The notes beneath the pieces were generated by a model. The model searched no databases. It had not been told where the DNA came from and was given only the letters and a program-made list of their open reading frames with translations. This document shows, piece after piece, positions 17,195-25,840 of a stretch of 64,000 bases of DNA. How positions within the stretch are numbered: the first letter of the stretch is position 1; the number at the start of each line of letters is the position of its first letter. A program made the translations under genes and the position numbers. The DNA is from Eubacterium sp. (GTDB lineage Bacteria; Bacillota; Clostridia; Lachnospirales; Lachnospiraceae): assembly GCA_024690665.1 (NCBI GenBank), contig JAILOU010000029.1, positions 23,939 to 87,938 on the forward strand, written 5' to 3'.

Positions 17195-17540
17195 GATTAT
17201 TCGGTCCTATAATTCCCTTCCCGTACAAAAGTCCGCACGTATCAAATGTTGACAATGCCGTTCTCATTACACATAAGCCAAATGTATTCGCCAATGCAAT
17301 AATCTCTCCGTCCGGTGTCTTTCCTCTTGTATAAATCACACAAGGAAAATCTTTCATCTCAGCGGTACGAACTGTCTGCGAGTTCACAAGTCCCGTGATA
17401 AGCGCACAGTTATCAGATGCAAATGCCAATGCATCGCTCATCAAATCCGTTGCATACGCAAGCGTAATATCGACATCTTCATCAAATTCATCTGTTAAAA
17501 TCTCGGCTGCAAGCAACTCTTTCATTTCCAACAAGTCCAT
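17187..17540 (-). CDS. DRTGG-type small regulatory domain protein (first copy)
   Basis: This 117-residue protein is the first gene of the five-gene operon. It shows the same general fold as the copy at 15089-15433: an ALAFASDNCALITGLVN core and an IIALANTFGLCVMRTA strand-helix end. The start ATG at 17540 follows a GGAGGAGA ribosome site. The operon promoter lies 41-70 nt upstream. No catalytic residues are apparent; a ligand-binding or partner-switch function is inferred from its neighbours only. Confidence 0.7.
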   Translation of the reverse strand: MDLLEMKELLAAEILTDEFDEDVDITLAYATDLMSDALAFASDNCALITGLVNSQTVRTAEMKDFPCVIYTRGKTPDGEIIALANTFGLCVMRTALSTFDTCGLLYGKGIIGPNNHG

Positions 17541-17580
17541 AGCTTCTCCTCCAATCCCATAACCTAATTACCTCATTGCA

Positions 17581-17610
17581 ATTATATCGCGAAACCCTGT
17601 ATCTACGCAA
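17581..17610 (-). promoter_or_regulatory. Predicted promoter of the hydrogenase-like operon
   Basis: On minus, TTGCGT (plus 17605-17610) and a perfect TATAAT (plus 17581-17586) are 18 nt apart. The start would fall near 17574, about 34 nt before the first gene and just downstream of the terminator at 17613-17642. Confidence 0.6.
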
Positions 17611-17611
17611 T

Positions 17612-17829
17612 GAAAAAAGCGCTCTCCAGGGACGAGAGCGCTTCTAAGCTTTTTACTGCCTATTTCATATCAATTAAGGTTTTAGGTTTTGCCTATTCGT
17701 ATCAAGGGGGTATGTAGTTTCTTGTAAGTAAATGTTGAGTAGAGGATCTTTTGATTGATTAGCCTGTTTTCATCAATCTCTGTTTCCCAGTTAAAAACCA
17801 CATAGCCTTTCTTGTATTAAAATAAGAAC
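17612..17829 (-). ncRNA. Candidate small RNA or attenuated leader between LysR and the hydrogenase-like operon
   Basis: The 385-nt gap between two divergent genes contains, on minus: a promoter-like TTGGAT-N18-TATATT (plus 17836-17865), a 12-bp stem with one bulge (17795-17807 with 17709-17720), an inner perfect 7-bp hairpin (17772-17778 with 17753-17759), and a perfect 9-bp terminator (17618-17626 with 17634-17642) followed by six T residues. The G-U pair in the long stem works only on the minus strand. No known riboswitch consensus was recognised. If the separate promoter at 17581 is real, this is a free small RNA of about 218 nt; otherwise it is an attenuator leader. Confidence 0.5.
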
Positions 17830-17925
17830 ATTATCAATATAATCGTTTTTTTATCCATAATCCAATAGAAAATTTATATGTTATAATAAGTTTATGTTAT
17901 TACAAAACAGAGGGAGGGATTTTTC

Positions 17926-18819
17926 ATGAACACCAGACAGATTGAATACTTTATCGCGGTAGCAGATGAACTGAACTTTACAAAGGCAGCAGAAAAAATG
18001 TTCGTCTCACAGACTGCCGTTACGCAGCAGATAAAATCCTTAGAAACACTCATTGGCGCCCCTTTATTTGTACGTACGAAAAAAAAGGTTACTTTAACAG
18101 AGGCCGGCAAGGCCTTCTACCGGGAAGCACCGGAGATTTTAGAACATATCGAAGCGGTGTTTCAGCATACAAAAGATGCCGCCCAGGGGATGATTGGTTC
18201 CCTCGACATCGGCTTTTCCGCTGACATCAAGTCTACCATCTTCCCGGACCGCATCTTAGAATTTCAAAGAATGAATCCGACGATTCAGCTACACTTTAAC
18301 AATGATAATCCATCGAATCTTCTCGCGCGATTAAAAAGCCGTGAACTCGATGTCATTATGACGCCCATCTTCGACAAAGCCTTCTTTGTCGGACTGTCGC
18401 ATGCAACCCTGCAACGTTCTTCCTTAACAGTTGTACTGCCAATCAGCCACAAGCTGGCGCATAAGCGCTCTCTCTCCCGCGCAGACCTGCAGCATGAAAA
18501 ATTAATTCTTGCCTGCTCACCGGACAGCAAAGTCGGAGAAGACCGCGTCATCCTAAATTCATTTTTAAAAGAAGGCTACGACCCGATTATCCTAGATAAA
18601 ATTGAAGATATCGAAACCGTTTTGCTTATGGTTTCTCTTCATATGGGTGTCTCAATTCTGCCGTCTTATATTGCGGATGCGAACCGCAATGATAAGCGCG
18701 TGGTAGCCATTCCATTTGAGGAAGGAAAAGAATACGTCGACAATGCGCTCGCCTGGAACGCCGATCACACTTCTCCGACGCTGGAGAAATTTATTTCCTT
18801 CTTTTTAAATGAAGAATAA
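17926..18819 (+). CDS. LysR-family transcriptional regulator
   Basis: The protein has 297 residues. The N-terminal winged HTH is classical (MNTRQIEYFIAVADELNFTK, then AAEKMFVSQTAVTQQIKSLE), followed by a LysR effector-binding fold with the typical GSLDIGF strand. The ATG follows an AGGGAGGGA ribosome site, and a TATAAT lies at 17883-17888. LysR regulators often act on the divergent neighbour, here the hydrogenase-like operon, and on themselves. The inducer is not predictable. Confidence 0.93.
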   Translation: MNTRQIEYFIAVADELNFTKAAEKMFVSQTAVTQQIKSLETLIGAPLFVRTKKKVTLTEAGKAFYREAPEILEHIEAVFQHTKDAAQGMIGSLDIGFSADIKSTIFPDRILEFQRMNPTIQLHFNNDNPSNLLARLKSRELDVIMTPIFDKAFFVGLSHATLQRSSLTVVLPISHKLAHKRSLSRADLQHEKLILACSPDSKVGEDRVILNSFLKEGYDPIILDKIEDIETVLLMVSLHMGVSILPSYIADANRNDKRVVAIPFEEGKEYVDNALAWNADHTSPTLEKFISFFLNEE

Positions 18820-18822
18820 TTC

Positions 18823-19476
18823 TTACACTTGTACCTGCGGGTTCTTCTCGCCGAATTTTTCCTTTAGCATCTGTGCTATCTTCTCGCGAGAAGTTCCCTT
18901 TTCTTCCTGCTTTTTGATCAGCTTATATGCCTGGAACAAAGGCGTCGGTCCAATCTCGGAACTAAAAAATCCAATTCCCTGATTCCATGCCAAAAGTTCA
19001 AACACATCATCAAGTGCTCTTGCATCAAGCCCGTGAATATATGCTTTTACCAGTTCTCTTGTTGCCTGACGAATTCTTCCCGCACCAACGGCATTGGCTA
19101 GCGACAACAAAAGACGCATTTCATAAGGCAGATATCTCTTGTCATCACTCCAGGTCAGATCCCAGAAGTTCACCGCAATGCCTCCAAGCTTTTCGTCAAT
19201 CAGCGGAAAGTTTGTAATCGCTGCCGGACGAAACGGCACGCTTCCATCATCTTCCTTTTTCTCCACCCGGTCAAAGTACGAATGATACTCATTGTCTGCC
19301 ACCTTCTCAGTCCGGTAGGTGAATCCTAGCATCTCCATCGGCTCATACAATGGAATCGGCTCAAAAGTCTGAATAATTTCAATCCCTTCTCCAACTGCCA
19401 CCTTTTCTGCGCGGCTCATAAGTCCCTGATAAAAATTTCCCTGTATTCCTCGAACGTCAATCGTTTCATATGTCAT
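18823..19476 (-). CDS. DUF2249 domain fused to an all-helical domain; predicted stress-regulon member
   Basis: The protein has 217 residues. Residues 1-60 resemble DUF2249, a TusA-like small fold (IDVRGIQGNFYQGLMSRAEK, then FEPIPLYEPMEMLGF). Residues ~105-200 are helical and recall carboxymuconolactone decarboxylase/AhpD-like proteins (WDLTWSDDKRYLPYEMRLLL), but without an obvious CxxC. The function is unknown. DUF2249 proteins often accompany nitric-oxide and hybrid-cluster genes. A TGTTGC-N4-GCAACA operator identical in layout to that of hcp lies 66 nt upstream, tying the gene to the regulator at 30413. It ends 3 nt from the convergent LysR gene. Confidence 0.7.
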   Translation of the reverse strand: MTYETIDVRGIQGNFYQGLMSRAEKVAVGEGIEIIQTFEPIPLYEPMEMLGFTYRTEKVADNEYHSYFDRVEKKEDDGSVPFRPAAITNFPLIDEKLGGIAVNFWDLTWSDDKRYLPYEMRLLLSLANAVGAGRIRQATRELVKAYIHGLDARALDDVFELLAWNQGIGFFSSEIGPTPLFQAYKLIKKQEEKGTSREKIAQMLKEKFGEKNPQVQV

Positions 19477-19514
19477 AGTGATTACCTCCTTATATGGCTC
19501 TTATCTCTATCCAT

Positions 19515-19557
19515 ACTGTACTATAAGGCTAACCACTTCATTGTTGCGTACGCAACA
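19515..19557 (-). promoter_or_regulatory. HcpR-like operator and promoter of the DUF2249 fusion gene
   Basis: The perfect palindrome TGTTGC-GTAC-GCAACA (19542-19557) lies 21 nt from a TACAGT -10 (plus 19515-19520), the same geometry as at hcp and at the gene at 31138. There is no good -35, as expected for an activator site centred at about -41.5. Confidence 0.75.
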
Positions 19558-19559
19558 CT

Positions 19560-20663
19560 CTAGGAAACAATTTCTAATTTATCGCCTGCATATTCCAGCA
19601 GCTGTTTGATTCTCGCATTGCATTCCCCAATCGGCACATTACAAGAAAATACCCGCTCGCATCCATCAATGAGTCTGCAGGCTCTTTCGAATGCCTCATC
19701 ACTGATTGAGACAAATGGCTTCTCCGTTACAACTTCCATCGCCAAAAGCCTTGCAAGTTCATAGTCGATATCATTTTCATACAGGATGCCTGCTGCAAAT
19801 GGAATATCCTCCTTTTGCAATTTCCGAAAGACTCTGATTCCACTTCCGCCGGAAGAAATCACGAACACCTTAGGCTCACCCACCGGGCGCGGAAGCTCAA
19901 TACTTCCAAAGACCGGATCAAAGAATCCATTGTCAATATCATATAGCTCCCGGATTCTTTCCTCATGAAAGATCTCCTCCGGCGTACCATAATCGCGAAT
20001 CTCATCGCCGTGTACACAGATGATTTTATCCGAAATCTTCTCCGCCAGGTCAATTTCATGAAGCGTCATGACGACTGTAATCTCATGCTCCTTTGCCATC
20101 CTTCTTAGTATGGAAAGCAGCTCTAACTTATAATGAATATCCAAAAAGGAAGTCGGCTCATCTAGGATAATCACTTCCGGCTCCTGACAGATCGCTCTTG
20201 CGAGCAGCACACGCTGACGCTGTCCATCACTGATTGCGTTAAAATCACGATTCGCAATCTCCATGGCATTGACCGCCTTTAGCGCCGCATCTACCTTGTC
20301 CTCATCTTCCTTTGTAAGAACGCCCATGCGACCGGTGTACGGATAACGACCGGTTGCCACGATATCCTGACAAGTCATCATATCCGGCTTCATGCGCTCC
20401 GTCATAACAATGGCCATCTTCTTCGCCAGTTCCTTGTGCGTCATTGCGCCAAGATTCCCGGCATCCAAGACAACCTTTCCCTCAATCATGGACAGTTGCC
20501 TTGTCAGCGTCTTAAGAATCGTAGACTTGCCGGCGCCATTTGGCCCAATCAGCGTTACAATATCGCCCTTTTTAATGTTCAGGCAGATGTCATGAATGAT
20601 GGTTTTTCGATTATATCCCACCCCAAGGTGGTCCATTATGATATAGTCCTGCTTCTTATCCAT
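19560..20663 (-). CDS. ABC transporter ATPase (FecE/BtuD type) with C-terminal extension
   Basis: The protein has 367 residues. Residues 1-255 are a full ABC ATPase: Walker A GPNGAGKST (near 38-46), signature ISDGQRQR (near 144-151) and Walker B VIILDEPTSFLD (near 164-175). Residues ~265-367 form an added domain of about 100 residues that has a GGSGIRVFRKLQ stretch and alternating strands and helices, absent from ordinary BtuD/FhuC proteins. It overlaps the permease by 8 nt. The cobalamin riboswitch upstream and the secreted CbiK protein point to corrinoid, cobalt-complex or tetrapyrrole import. Confidence 0.88.
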   Translation of the reverse strand: MDKKQDYIIMDHLGVGYNRKTIIHDICLNIKKGDIVTLIGPNGAGKSTILKTLTRQLSMIEGKVVLDAGNLGAMTHKELAKKMAIVMTERMKPDMMTCQDIVATGRYPYTGRMGVLTKEDEDKVDAALKAVNAMEIANRDFNAISDGQRQRVLLARAICQEPEVIILDEPTSFLDIHYKLELLSILRRMAKEHEITVVMTLHEIDLAEKISDKIICVHGDEIRDYGTPEEIFHEERIRELYDIDNGFFDPVFGSIELPRPVGEPKVFVISSGGSGIRVFRKLQKEDIPFAAGILYENDIDYELARLLAMEVVTEKPFVSISDEAFERACRLIDGCERVFSCNVPIGECNARIKQLLEYAGDKLEIVS

Positions 20664-21744
20664 GGCGCTGCCCCCTTCTTCTCTTAATCATGATGTAGAT
20701 GACAATAGGCGCACCAAAGATGGATGTCACCGTGGAGATGTTAAGTTCTGTCGGTGCAAATACCAGTCTGGCAATCAAATCGCACAGCATACAAAAAACT
20801 GCGCCGCCGATAAAATTGCCCGGGATCACTACCAACGGCTTTGTCGTTCCAAGACACCCTTTTACCAAAAACGGAACCGCAATTCCGACAAAAGAAATCG
20901 GTCCTGCAAATGCCGTTACCGTCGCTGAGAAGATGCTCGAAAGCAAAATCAAAATAATGCGAAAAACCTTGATGTTCACGCCCATACTCTGCGCATAGTT
21001 TTCCCCAAGCTGATAAGCACTGATTGGTTTTGCACAAAACAGTGTGAAGATAAATGCGATGCCGATTACGACCGTCGCAATTGCCACATTATCCCAGCTC
21101 ATACCGGAGAAACTTCCCTTCGACCAGTTATGTAAATTGACAATATCCGAATCATTGGCAAATGTAACCACAAAATCCGTAACCGCATTACAGATATAAC
21201 CAATCATAATGCCGGCCACAAGAAGCGCCGCCATATTCCGTATCTTCTTCGCAATCAGCAGGATAAATCCAGTCGACAGCAAAGAGCCGACAAATGCCGC
21301 CACAATATAAGTATAGGAATTCATCGTAATGCCGTGCAGCAAACCATAGATCATAATCAGTGCCACGATCATCTTCGCTCCCGATGAAATACCAAGCACA
21401 TACGGACCTGCAATTGGATTCTCAAAGAAGGTCTGCAGCATAAAACCGGACAGTGACAACGCACCGCCCAGGATAGCCGCCATCAAAATACGTGGCAGAC
21501 GAATCTTCCATATAATATTAACTTCCGTTGCATCCCCGGCCTTTGTCAGAAGAATCTCAACAATCCTGCCAACCGGAATATTGACATTACCGGAATTGAT
21601 ATTGACTACAACGATAATAAAAAATGCGATAATCATCACTGCGAATACCAGAAGATAGCGACTGCGCCGCCGAAAATTTTCATTATGAAAACTTATGGCG
21701 GCGCCTTCCGGTTGGTTCGCATGATTCTTTTGTAAAAAACTCAT
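20656..21744 (-). CDS. FecCD/BtuC-type ABC permease
   Basis: This 362-residue protein has about nine or ten membrane helices and FecCD-family signatures (IRLPRILMAAILGGALSLSG near 105-124, and PISFVGIAVPFLVKG near 276-290). It forms the channel of an iron-siderophore/heme/B12-type importer with the ATPase downstream (8-nt overlap) and the binding protein upstream (15-nt gap). The substrate is inferred only from the riboswitch and neighbours. Confidence 0.92.
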   Translation of the reverse strand: MSFLQKNHANQPEGAAISFHNENFRRRSRYLLVFAVMIIAFFIIVVVNINSGNVNIPVGRIVEILLTKAGDATEVNIIWKIRLPRILMAAILGGALSLSGFMLQTFFENPIAGPYVLGISSGAKMIVALIMIYGLLHGITMNSYTYIVAAFVGSLLSTGFILLIAKKIRNMAALLVAGIMIGYICNAVTDFVVTFANDSDIVNLHNWSKGSFSGMSWDNVAIATVVIGIAFIFTLFCAKPISAYQLGENYAQSMGVNIKVFRIILILLSSIFSATVTAFAGPISFVGIAVPFLVKGCLGTTKPLVVIPGNFIGGAVFCMLCDLIARLVFAPTELNISTVTSIFGAPIVIYIMIKRRRGQRHG

Positions 21745-21759
21745 ACTCTCTCCAATGTG

Positions 21760-22962
21760 TTATTCAAGTTTCGTGATAAATTCCATACCTTTCGGGTCTT
21801 CCTCCGTAAGAAGCGTATGGAAATCCAAGATCATGTCACTGATAATATCGGTTCTTTGATACAGAGAACTTCCGGTTACCCAGCAGTTGCCCTCCTTTAC
21901 AGCCTTAAGGTCTGCGATACTTGGATCTTTTGCCAGCAGATCGTCCATCGTCTTAACCGTGCTGTCGATACTTCCATTATACACGATATAATCCGCATCC
22001 TGTGCAGCATCATAGAATGCCTCGATACTCATATTAACAGAACTTCTGCCTTCTTCATCCACAAGATTAGAGAAGATATACTGACCGCCCGCCATGGAAA
22101 TCATGGTCGGCACGTAATCGGTACTGGCTCTGCATACTGCCTTGTTGTCTGTGGAAATATAGAAGAACGCAACGGTCTTTCCTGTATTTTCAAAGTCTTC
22201 CAATGTCGCAATCTTATCTTCCTGCGCCTCAAAGAATGTCTGTGCATCCTCTTCGTGCCCTGTTAATACCGCATAGAGTTTAATCCATTCCATACGACCA
22301 AGCGGATTCGACTCATAGCTTGAGCGATCTACCAATACCGGAATGTCCAGATCCTCAATCATCTCCTGCACTTCCGGCGTATGATAGATCATCGTGGATT
22401 CAATCGCAAGGTCACAGTTATTCGCCAAAAGCACTTCATAATCCGGCTGCGAATACTTACCTGCATAAGTCATAGCGCCGCTTTCAAGTGCTTTAATCGG
22501 TGCATCAAAGGTCCATCCGTCTGTATCAAGCGATGTCATCGTCACCACATCAAGCGCATCCATTGCGTTAAACAGCGCCATCTCTGCAGTTGCCGCAAGA
22601 TAGATATTACTCGGCTCATTTATTACCGTGATATCTTCACTTAGCCCCTGCGGAGCTTCTTGTCCGGACGGCACATATAAAAACTGTCCTTCTTCACTGA
22701 TATCAATCAGCGCATAACCATCTTCGTATTTATATACATCAAACTCCGTTGCATATTCCAGATCCACGGTTGACTCATAAGTCAGCCCTTCAATCTCCGG
22801 TGCCTGGGTATCCGATGATGTTTCGGTTGTCGAAACTGCTTCTGTCTGCGATGAAGTCGCTTCCTCTCCGGCATCTGAGCCGCATCCCGTCATCGCACAC
22901 ATCGCAAGCATAATACCGGCCAGCGCTGTGCCTAAAACTCTAGTTCTGTTCATTTTCTTCAT
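21760..22962 (-). CDS. ABC transporter substrate-binding lipoprotein (BtuF/FecB type)
   Basis: The protein has 400 residues with a lipoprotein signal (GIMLAMCAMTGCGSDAG; lipid Cys at about residue 27), a Ser/Thr/Glu linker, and a two-lobe helical-backbone binding fold (VVTMTSLDTDGWTF; LANNCDLAIESTM; DLDIPVLVDRSSYESNP; MEWIKLYAVLTG). Its N-terminal lobe is clearly related to the C-terminal ~270 residues of the surface protein upstream (shared patterns: ILGL/IEGL, DIPVLVDR/DVPVFVDR, EWIKLYAV/EWIKVYGA). The start overlaps the upstream stop by 23 nt; a GAGGAAG site precedes ATG 22962. Confidence 0.88.
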   Translation of the reverse strand: MKKMNRTRVLGTALAGIMLAMCAMTGCGSDAGEEATSSQTEAVSTTETSSDTQAPEIEGLTYESTVDLEYATEFDVYKYEDGYALIDISEEGQFLYVPSGQEAPQGLSEDITVINEPSNIYLAATAEMALFNAMDALDVVTMTSLDTDGWTFDAPIKALESGAMTYAGKYSQPDYEVLLANNCDLAIESTMIYHTPEVQEMIEDLDIPVLVDRSSYESNPLGRMEWIKLYAVLTGHEEDAQTFFEAQEDKIATLEDFENTGKTVAFFYISTDNKAVCRASTDYVPTMISMAGGQYIFSNLVDEEGRSSVNMSIEAFYDAAQDADYIVYNGSIDSTVKTMDDLLAKDPSIADLKAVKEGNCWVTGSSLYQRTDIISDMILDFHTLLTEEDPKGMEFITKLE

Positions 22963-25765
22963 AATCGTCTACTTCCTCTTCGAAGATTTCTTCTGCCTCA
23001 TCTGCGCATCCATAGATTGCGCCATAGACCTTAATCCATTCTGCCTTTGCAAGATCTTCTTCTTCCAGATCAGCACGGTCAACAAAAACCGGCACATCAA
23101 GCGTTGCAAACCTGCTTGTTAAAGTCTCATACTTTTCCTTCGCATCCTTGATTGCACTCTTTTGCTCTTCCTGTTCTTCTTTCGTAGCGTCTTCATCCAC
23201 TTCTTCCGGAAGAAGTGATGATGGCAGGATGGCAAGATCCGTCTTAATCTCAATCAATGATCGATAATCCGGATCGTCCAGACTTCCGATATCAATCATC
23301 GACTCATCTGCAATCGCTTCGATAATATCTTCATCTGTATATTCTGCGTCGGTATCAAGTCCGACACTTGTCACGTTCTTTTCTACGCCCAGCTGCTCTA
23401 ACATTGCATAGGCATTCTCAGAAGAGGCAAATGTACTTTCCGATGGTACCGTGATAATAATATATTCTTTTTCCAGTCCCGCCGGAATCTCCACATCCTC
23501 CGGCACCAGCAGATAGTTGATGACATTGTTTTGATACAACTGCGTCGTAATTTCTGTCTGCGACTTTGCAACAACCTGTCCGTCATCGTCGTACTCTACT
23601 TCGTCTTCTTCTTGCTTCTTTTCATCTTCCTCATAGAATCCGGTCTCAGCTGTCACATCAATCTGCACCAGCTTGATGCCATCGTCATAATCGAAGATTT
23701 TAAAATTCTTGGCGTACTCAATTTCCTCTGCCACGCCTCCGGTCAGCCCCAGGATTTCCGGTGCTTCTTCAGACAATTCTTCAGTATCTGCTTCTTGCGC
23801 AGTCGTAGTCTCTCCTCCACCGGCTGCTGCAAGCGAGATATAGATGGAATACTGAATCCAGTGCGGCGAAGACATTGCCGTCGTTCTTCCGACAATCGTG
23901 TTATTCGCATTGAGCGTTACCGGAATCGTAAAGGTCGAATTTCCTCCGCCCTGTCTTGCATATACCTGACCACTTGCGCGCAGCTTATCATACTTAGTAC
24001 TGCCAAATACGATCGTCGCATACGCCTTGCCATTCTTAACTGTAATCTTCGTACACTTAATATAAGATAATCTTCCAGAACCGCCTGACCAGCTAAATCC
24101 ATCCGGCTGATAAGTTCCGTCTGCCAGCGTTGTCGAACTGTCTACCGCAGAGGTGCTCACACTAGATGCATCCGTACTTGTCGTTGACGCCGAACTTGAA
24201 GAATCATCTTCCGTCTTCGTCTCCAGGGTCGATGCCAGATTCGATTTGCTCGTCTTTTTCGCACCGGCACTGTAGAAGATAATCTTGTGCTCATACCATT
24301 TGTCATATTTCTTAGAGTGCGCAGATATTGTCAGCGCTTCATCTAAGGTATCAACGGTAAATGTATAGGTATAGTATCCATTTACCTTTTTATATTTCGA
24401 AAGTTTTTTCTTCTTTACCTTGGCTGCTTTCTTCGCAGTTCCAACATAGAGATAATCGTATCCCGTTCCGGTAAGCGACATCGTAATCTGGTACTTACCG
24501 TTCTTTTTCACCTTCAAGATTACGTGCTTTGTCTTAGCCTTCTTTGGTGCAATATAGAACATCCGATTATCCGTTGCGGCCTTAATCTTATAGGTACATC
24601 CAACTTTCAGCTTCTTTTTCTTCGTTGGTGTCGTAATCGCCTCTTCTTCTTCAGACTCTTCCGTTGTTGTATTGTTATACGTATACTGCGCCGACTGATC
24701 ATCAATATTGGCATCTCTTTTTGTTGACGTCAAAAGCGTCGGATGAATCGTATAGGTCACATCATGTGGCGTAGACATCGCCGTTGTCGTTGCCACAATC
24801 GTATTATCCGCATTAAGTGTCAGCGGAATTTCAAATGATGTCGCGCTCGAGGTCTGATTCGTAGGCTGATACGTCGTAGAGCCCACTACCAGTTTCGATA
24901 TCTTACCACTCGAAAATGTTATGATGCCCGTCACTTCTCCTGCTGCCACCTTAATCTGATTGCAGGTAATCGTAAGCTTACCTGTTCCTCCGCTGTATGT
25001 AAATTCATCTGCCGTATAATAACCGTCCGCATATTGGCATTTCAAAGTAATTGTCATATCATAGTCCACCCAGTGAGGCGTACTCATGGCCGTTGTATAA
25101 CCTGACAATGTAAAACTTTCTCCTATGGTAACCGGTACCTTCGCATAATTCCCTGTATCACTGACCGTTGTAGAATAAGACGTTCCATTCACTTTAAACT
25201 TCGTATAATACTTTGAGCTTACGCGGATGTATGCATACGTCTTTCCATTTTCTACTACAATCTTGTCGCAGTAAAATGTCGCCTTACCGGTTCCTCCGGT
25301 GACTGAAAAATCCGAAGCATAATAGGTTCCATCCAAAAGCGATGTACTGTTGTCAAATGTAGACGACTGCGTTCTGACCGTTGCCGTACTACTTGACGCC
25401 ATACGCTTTTTAGTCGTTGTCTTTTCAGTCTCTTCCTCATCAGCTTCCTCTGAAACCACTTTGCTCTCTTGCAGTTCCTTTTCTTCTGATTCTGTCGATG
25501 CACTTGTATCATCAGATGTTACTTCCAACTCGCTTTCTTCTGTCGTCGTTTCTGCACTAACAGATTCTTCCTCTACAGTCTCTTCTTCTGTTTCCTGAGA
25601 AGTGGTTTCTTCCACCTCTTCTTGCGTCTCTTCTGCTTCATCCGATGTACTTTCTTCCGACTCGCTCTCACACTCTGTCTGCGTCATTGCAAATGCCGGT
25701 ACCGGCGACGCGCTCACAGATGCCGCAAGTGCCGCAATTAAAAGTCTCACCTTAAGATTTTTCAT
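22940..25765 (-). CDS. Large secreted receptor: three TTAMS-PH repeats, NEAT-like domain, truncated substrate-binding lobe
   Basis: The protein has 941 residues from ATG 25765 (GAGGTG site). It has a signal peptide, then a Glu/Ser/Thr-rich linker (30-130). Three repeats of about 100 residues (near 145-242, 245-345, 546-645) each start with a D-G-T/Y-Y type opening, contain GGTGK or GGSGR, and end in TTAMS(T/S)PH followed by an aromatic. A Lys-rich NEAT-like domain lies at about 384-500 (SLTGTGYDYLYVG). The last ~270 residues copy one lobe of the binding protein encoded downstream, without a second lobe. No LPXTG or SLH anchor is present. It is probably a surface module handing a tetrapyrrole or metal ligand to the importer; the ligand is inferred from the cobalamin riboswitch. 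Confidence 0.75.
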   Translation of the reverse strand: MKNLKVRLLIAALAASVSASPVPAFAMTQTECESESEESTSDEAEETQEEVEETTSQETEEETVEEESVSAETTTEESELEVTSDDTSASTESEEKELQESKVVSEEADEEETEKTTTKKRMASSSTATVRTQSSTFDNSTSLLDGTYYASDFSVTGGTGKATFYCDKIVVENGKTYAYIRVSSKYYTKFKVNGTSYSTTVSDTGNYAKVPVTIGESFTLSGYTTAMSTPHWVDYDMTITLKCQYADGYYTADEFTYSGGTGKLTITCNQIKVAAGEVTGIITFSSGKISKLVVGSTTYQPTNQTSSATSFEIPLTLNADNTIVATTTAMSTPHDVTYTIHPTLLTSTKRDANIDDQSAQYTYNNTTTEESEEEEAITTPTKKKKLKVGCTYKIKAATDNRMFYIAPKKAKTKHVILKVKKNGKYQITMSLTGTGYDYLYVGTAKKAAKVKKKKLSKYKKVNGYYTYTFTVDTLDEALTISAHSKKYDKWYEHKIIFYSAGAKKTSKSNLASTLETKTEDDSSSSASTTSTDASSVSTSAVDSSTTLADGTYQPDGFSWSGGSGRLSYIKCTKITVKNGKAYATIVFGSTKYDKLRASGQVYARQGGGNSTFTIPVTLNANNTIVGRTTAMSSPHWIQYSIYISLAAAGGGETTTAQEADTEELSEEAPEILGLTGGVAEEIEYAKNFKIFDYDDGIKLVQIDVTAETGFYEEDEKKQEEDEVEYDDDGQVVAKSQTEITTQLYQNNVINYLLVPEDVEIPAGLEKEYIIITVPSESTFASSENAYAMLEQLGVEKNVTSVGLDTDAEYTDEDIIEAIADESMIDIGSLDDPDYRSLIEIKTDLAILPSSLLPEEVDEDATKEEQEEQKSAIKDAKEKYETLTSRFATLDVPVFVDRADLEEEDLAKAEWIKVYGAIYGCADEAEEIFEEEVDDYEENEQN

Positions 25766-25798
25766 ATTCTTCACCTCATAGTTTATATGATAGCACAA

Positions 25799-25824
25799 GA
25801 AAGCCTGAATGCTCAGGCTTTCTG
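25799..25824 (-). terminator. Intercistronic hairpin between the CbiK-like and receptor genes
   Basis: A perfect 11-bp stem (agaaagcctga / tcaggctttct) has a 4-nt loop and ends in CTTTCTTG on minus. The T-run is poor, so it is more likely a partial terminator or mRNA-stabilising hairpin that sets relative expression of the two secreted proteins. Confidence 0.55.
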
Positions 25825-25840
25825 CGTTATCATATGAAGA

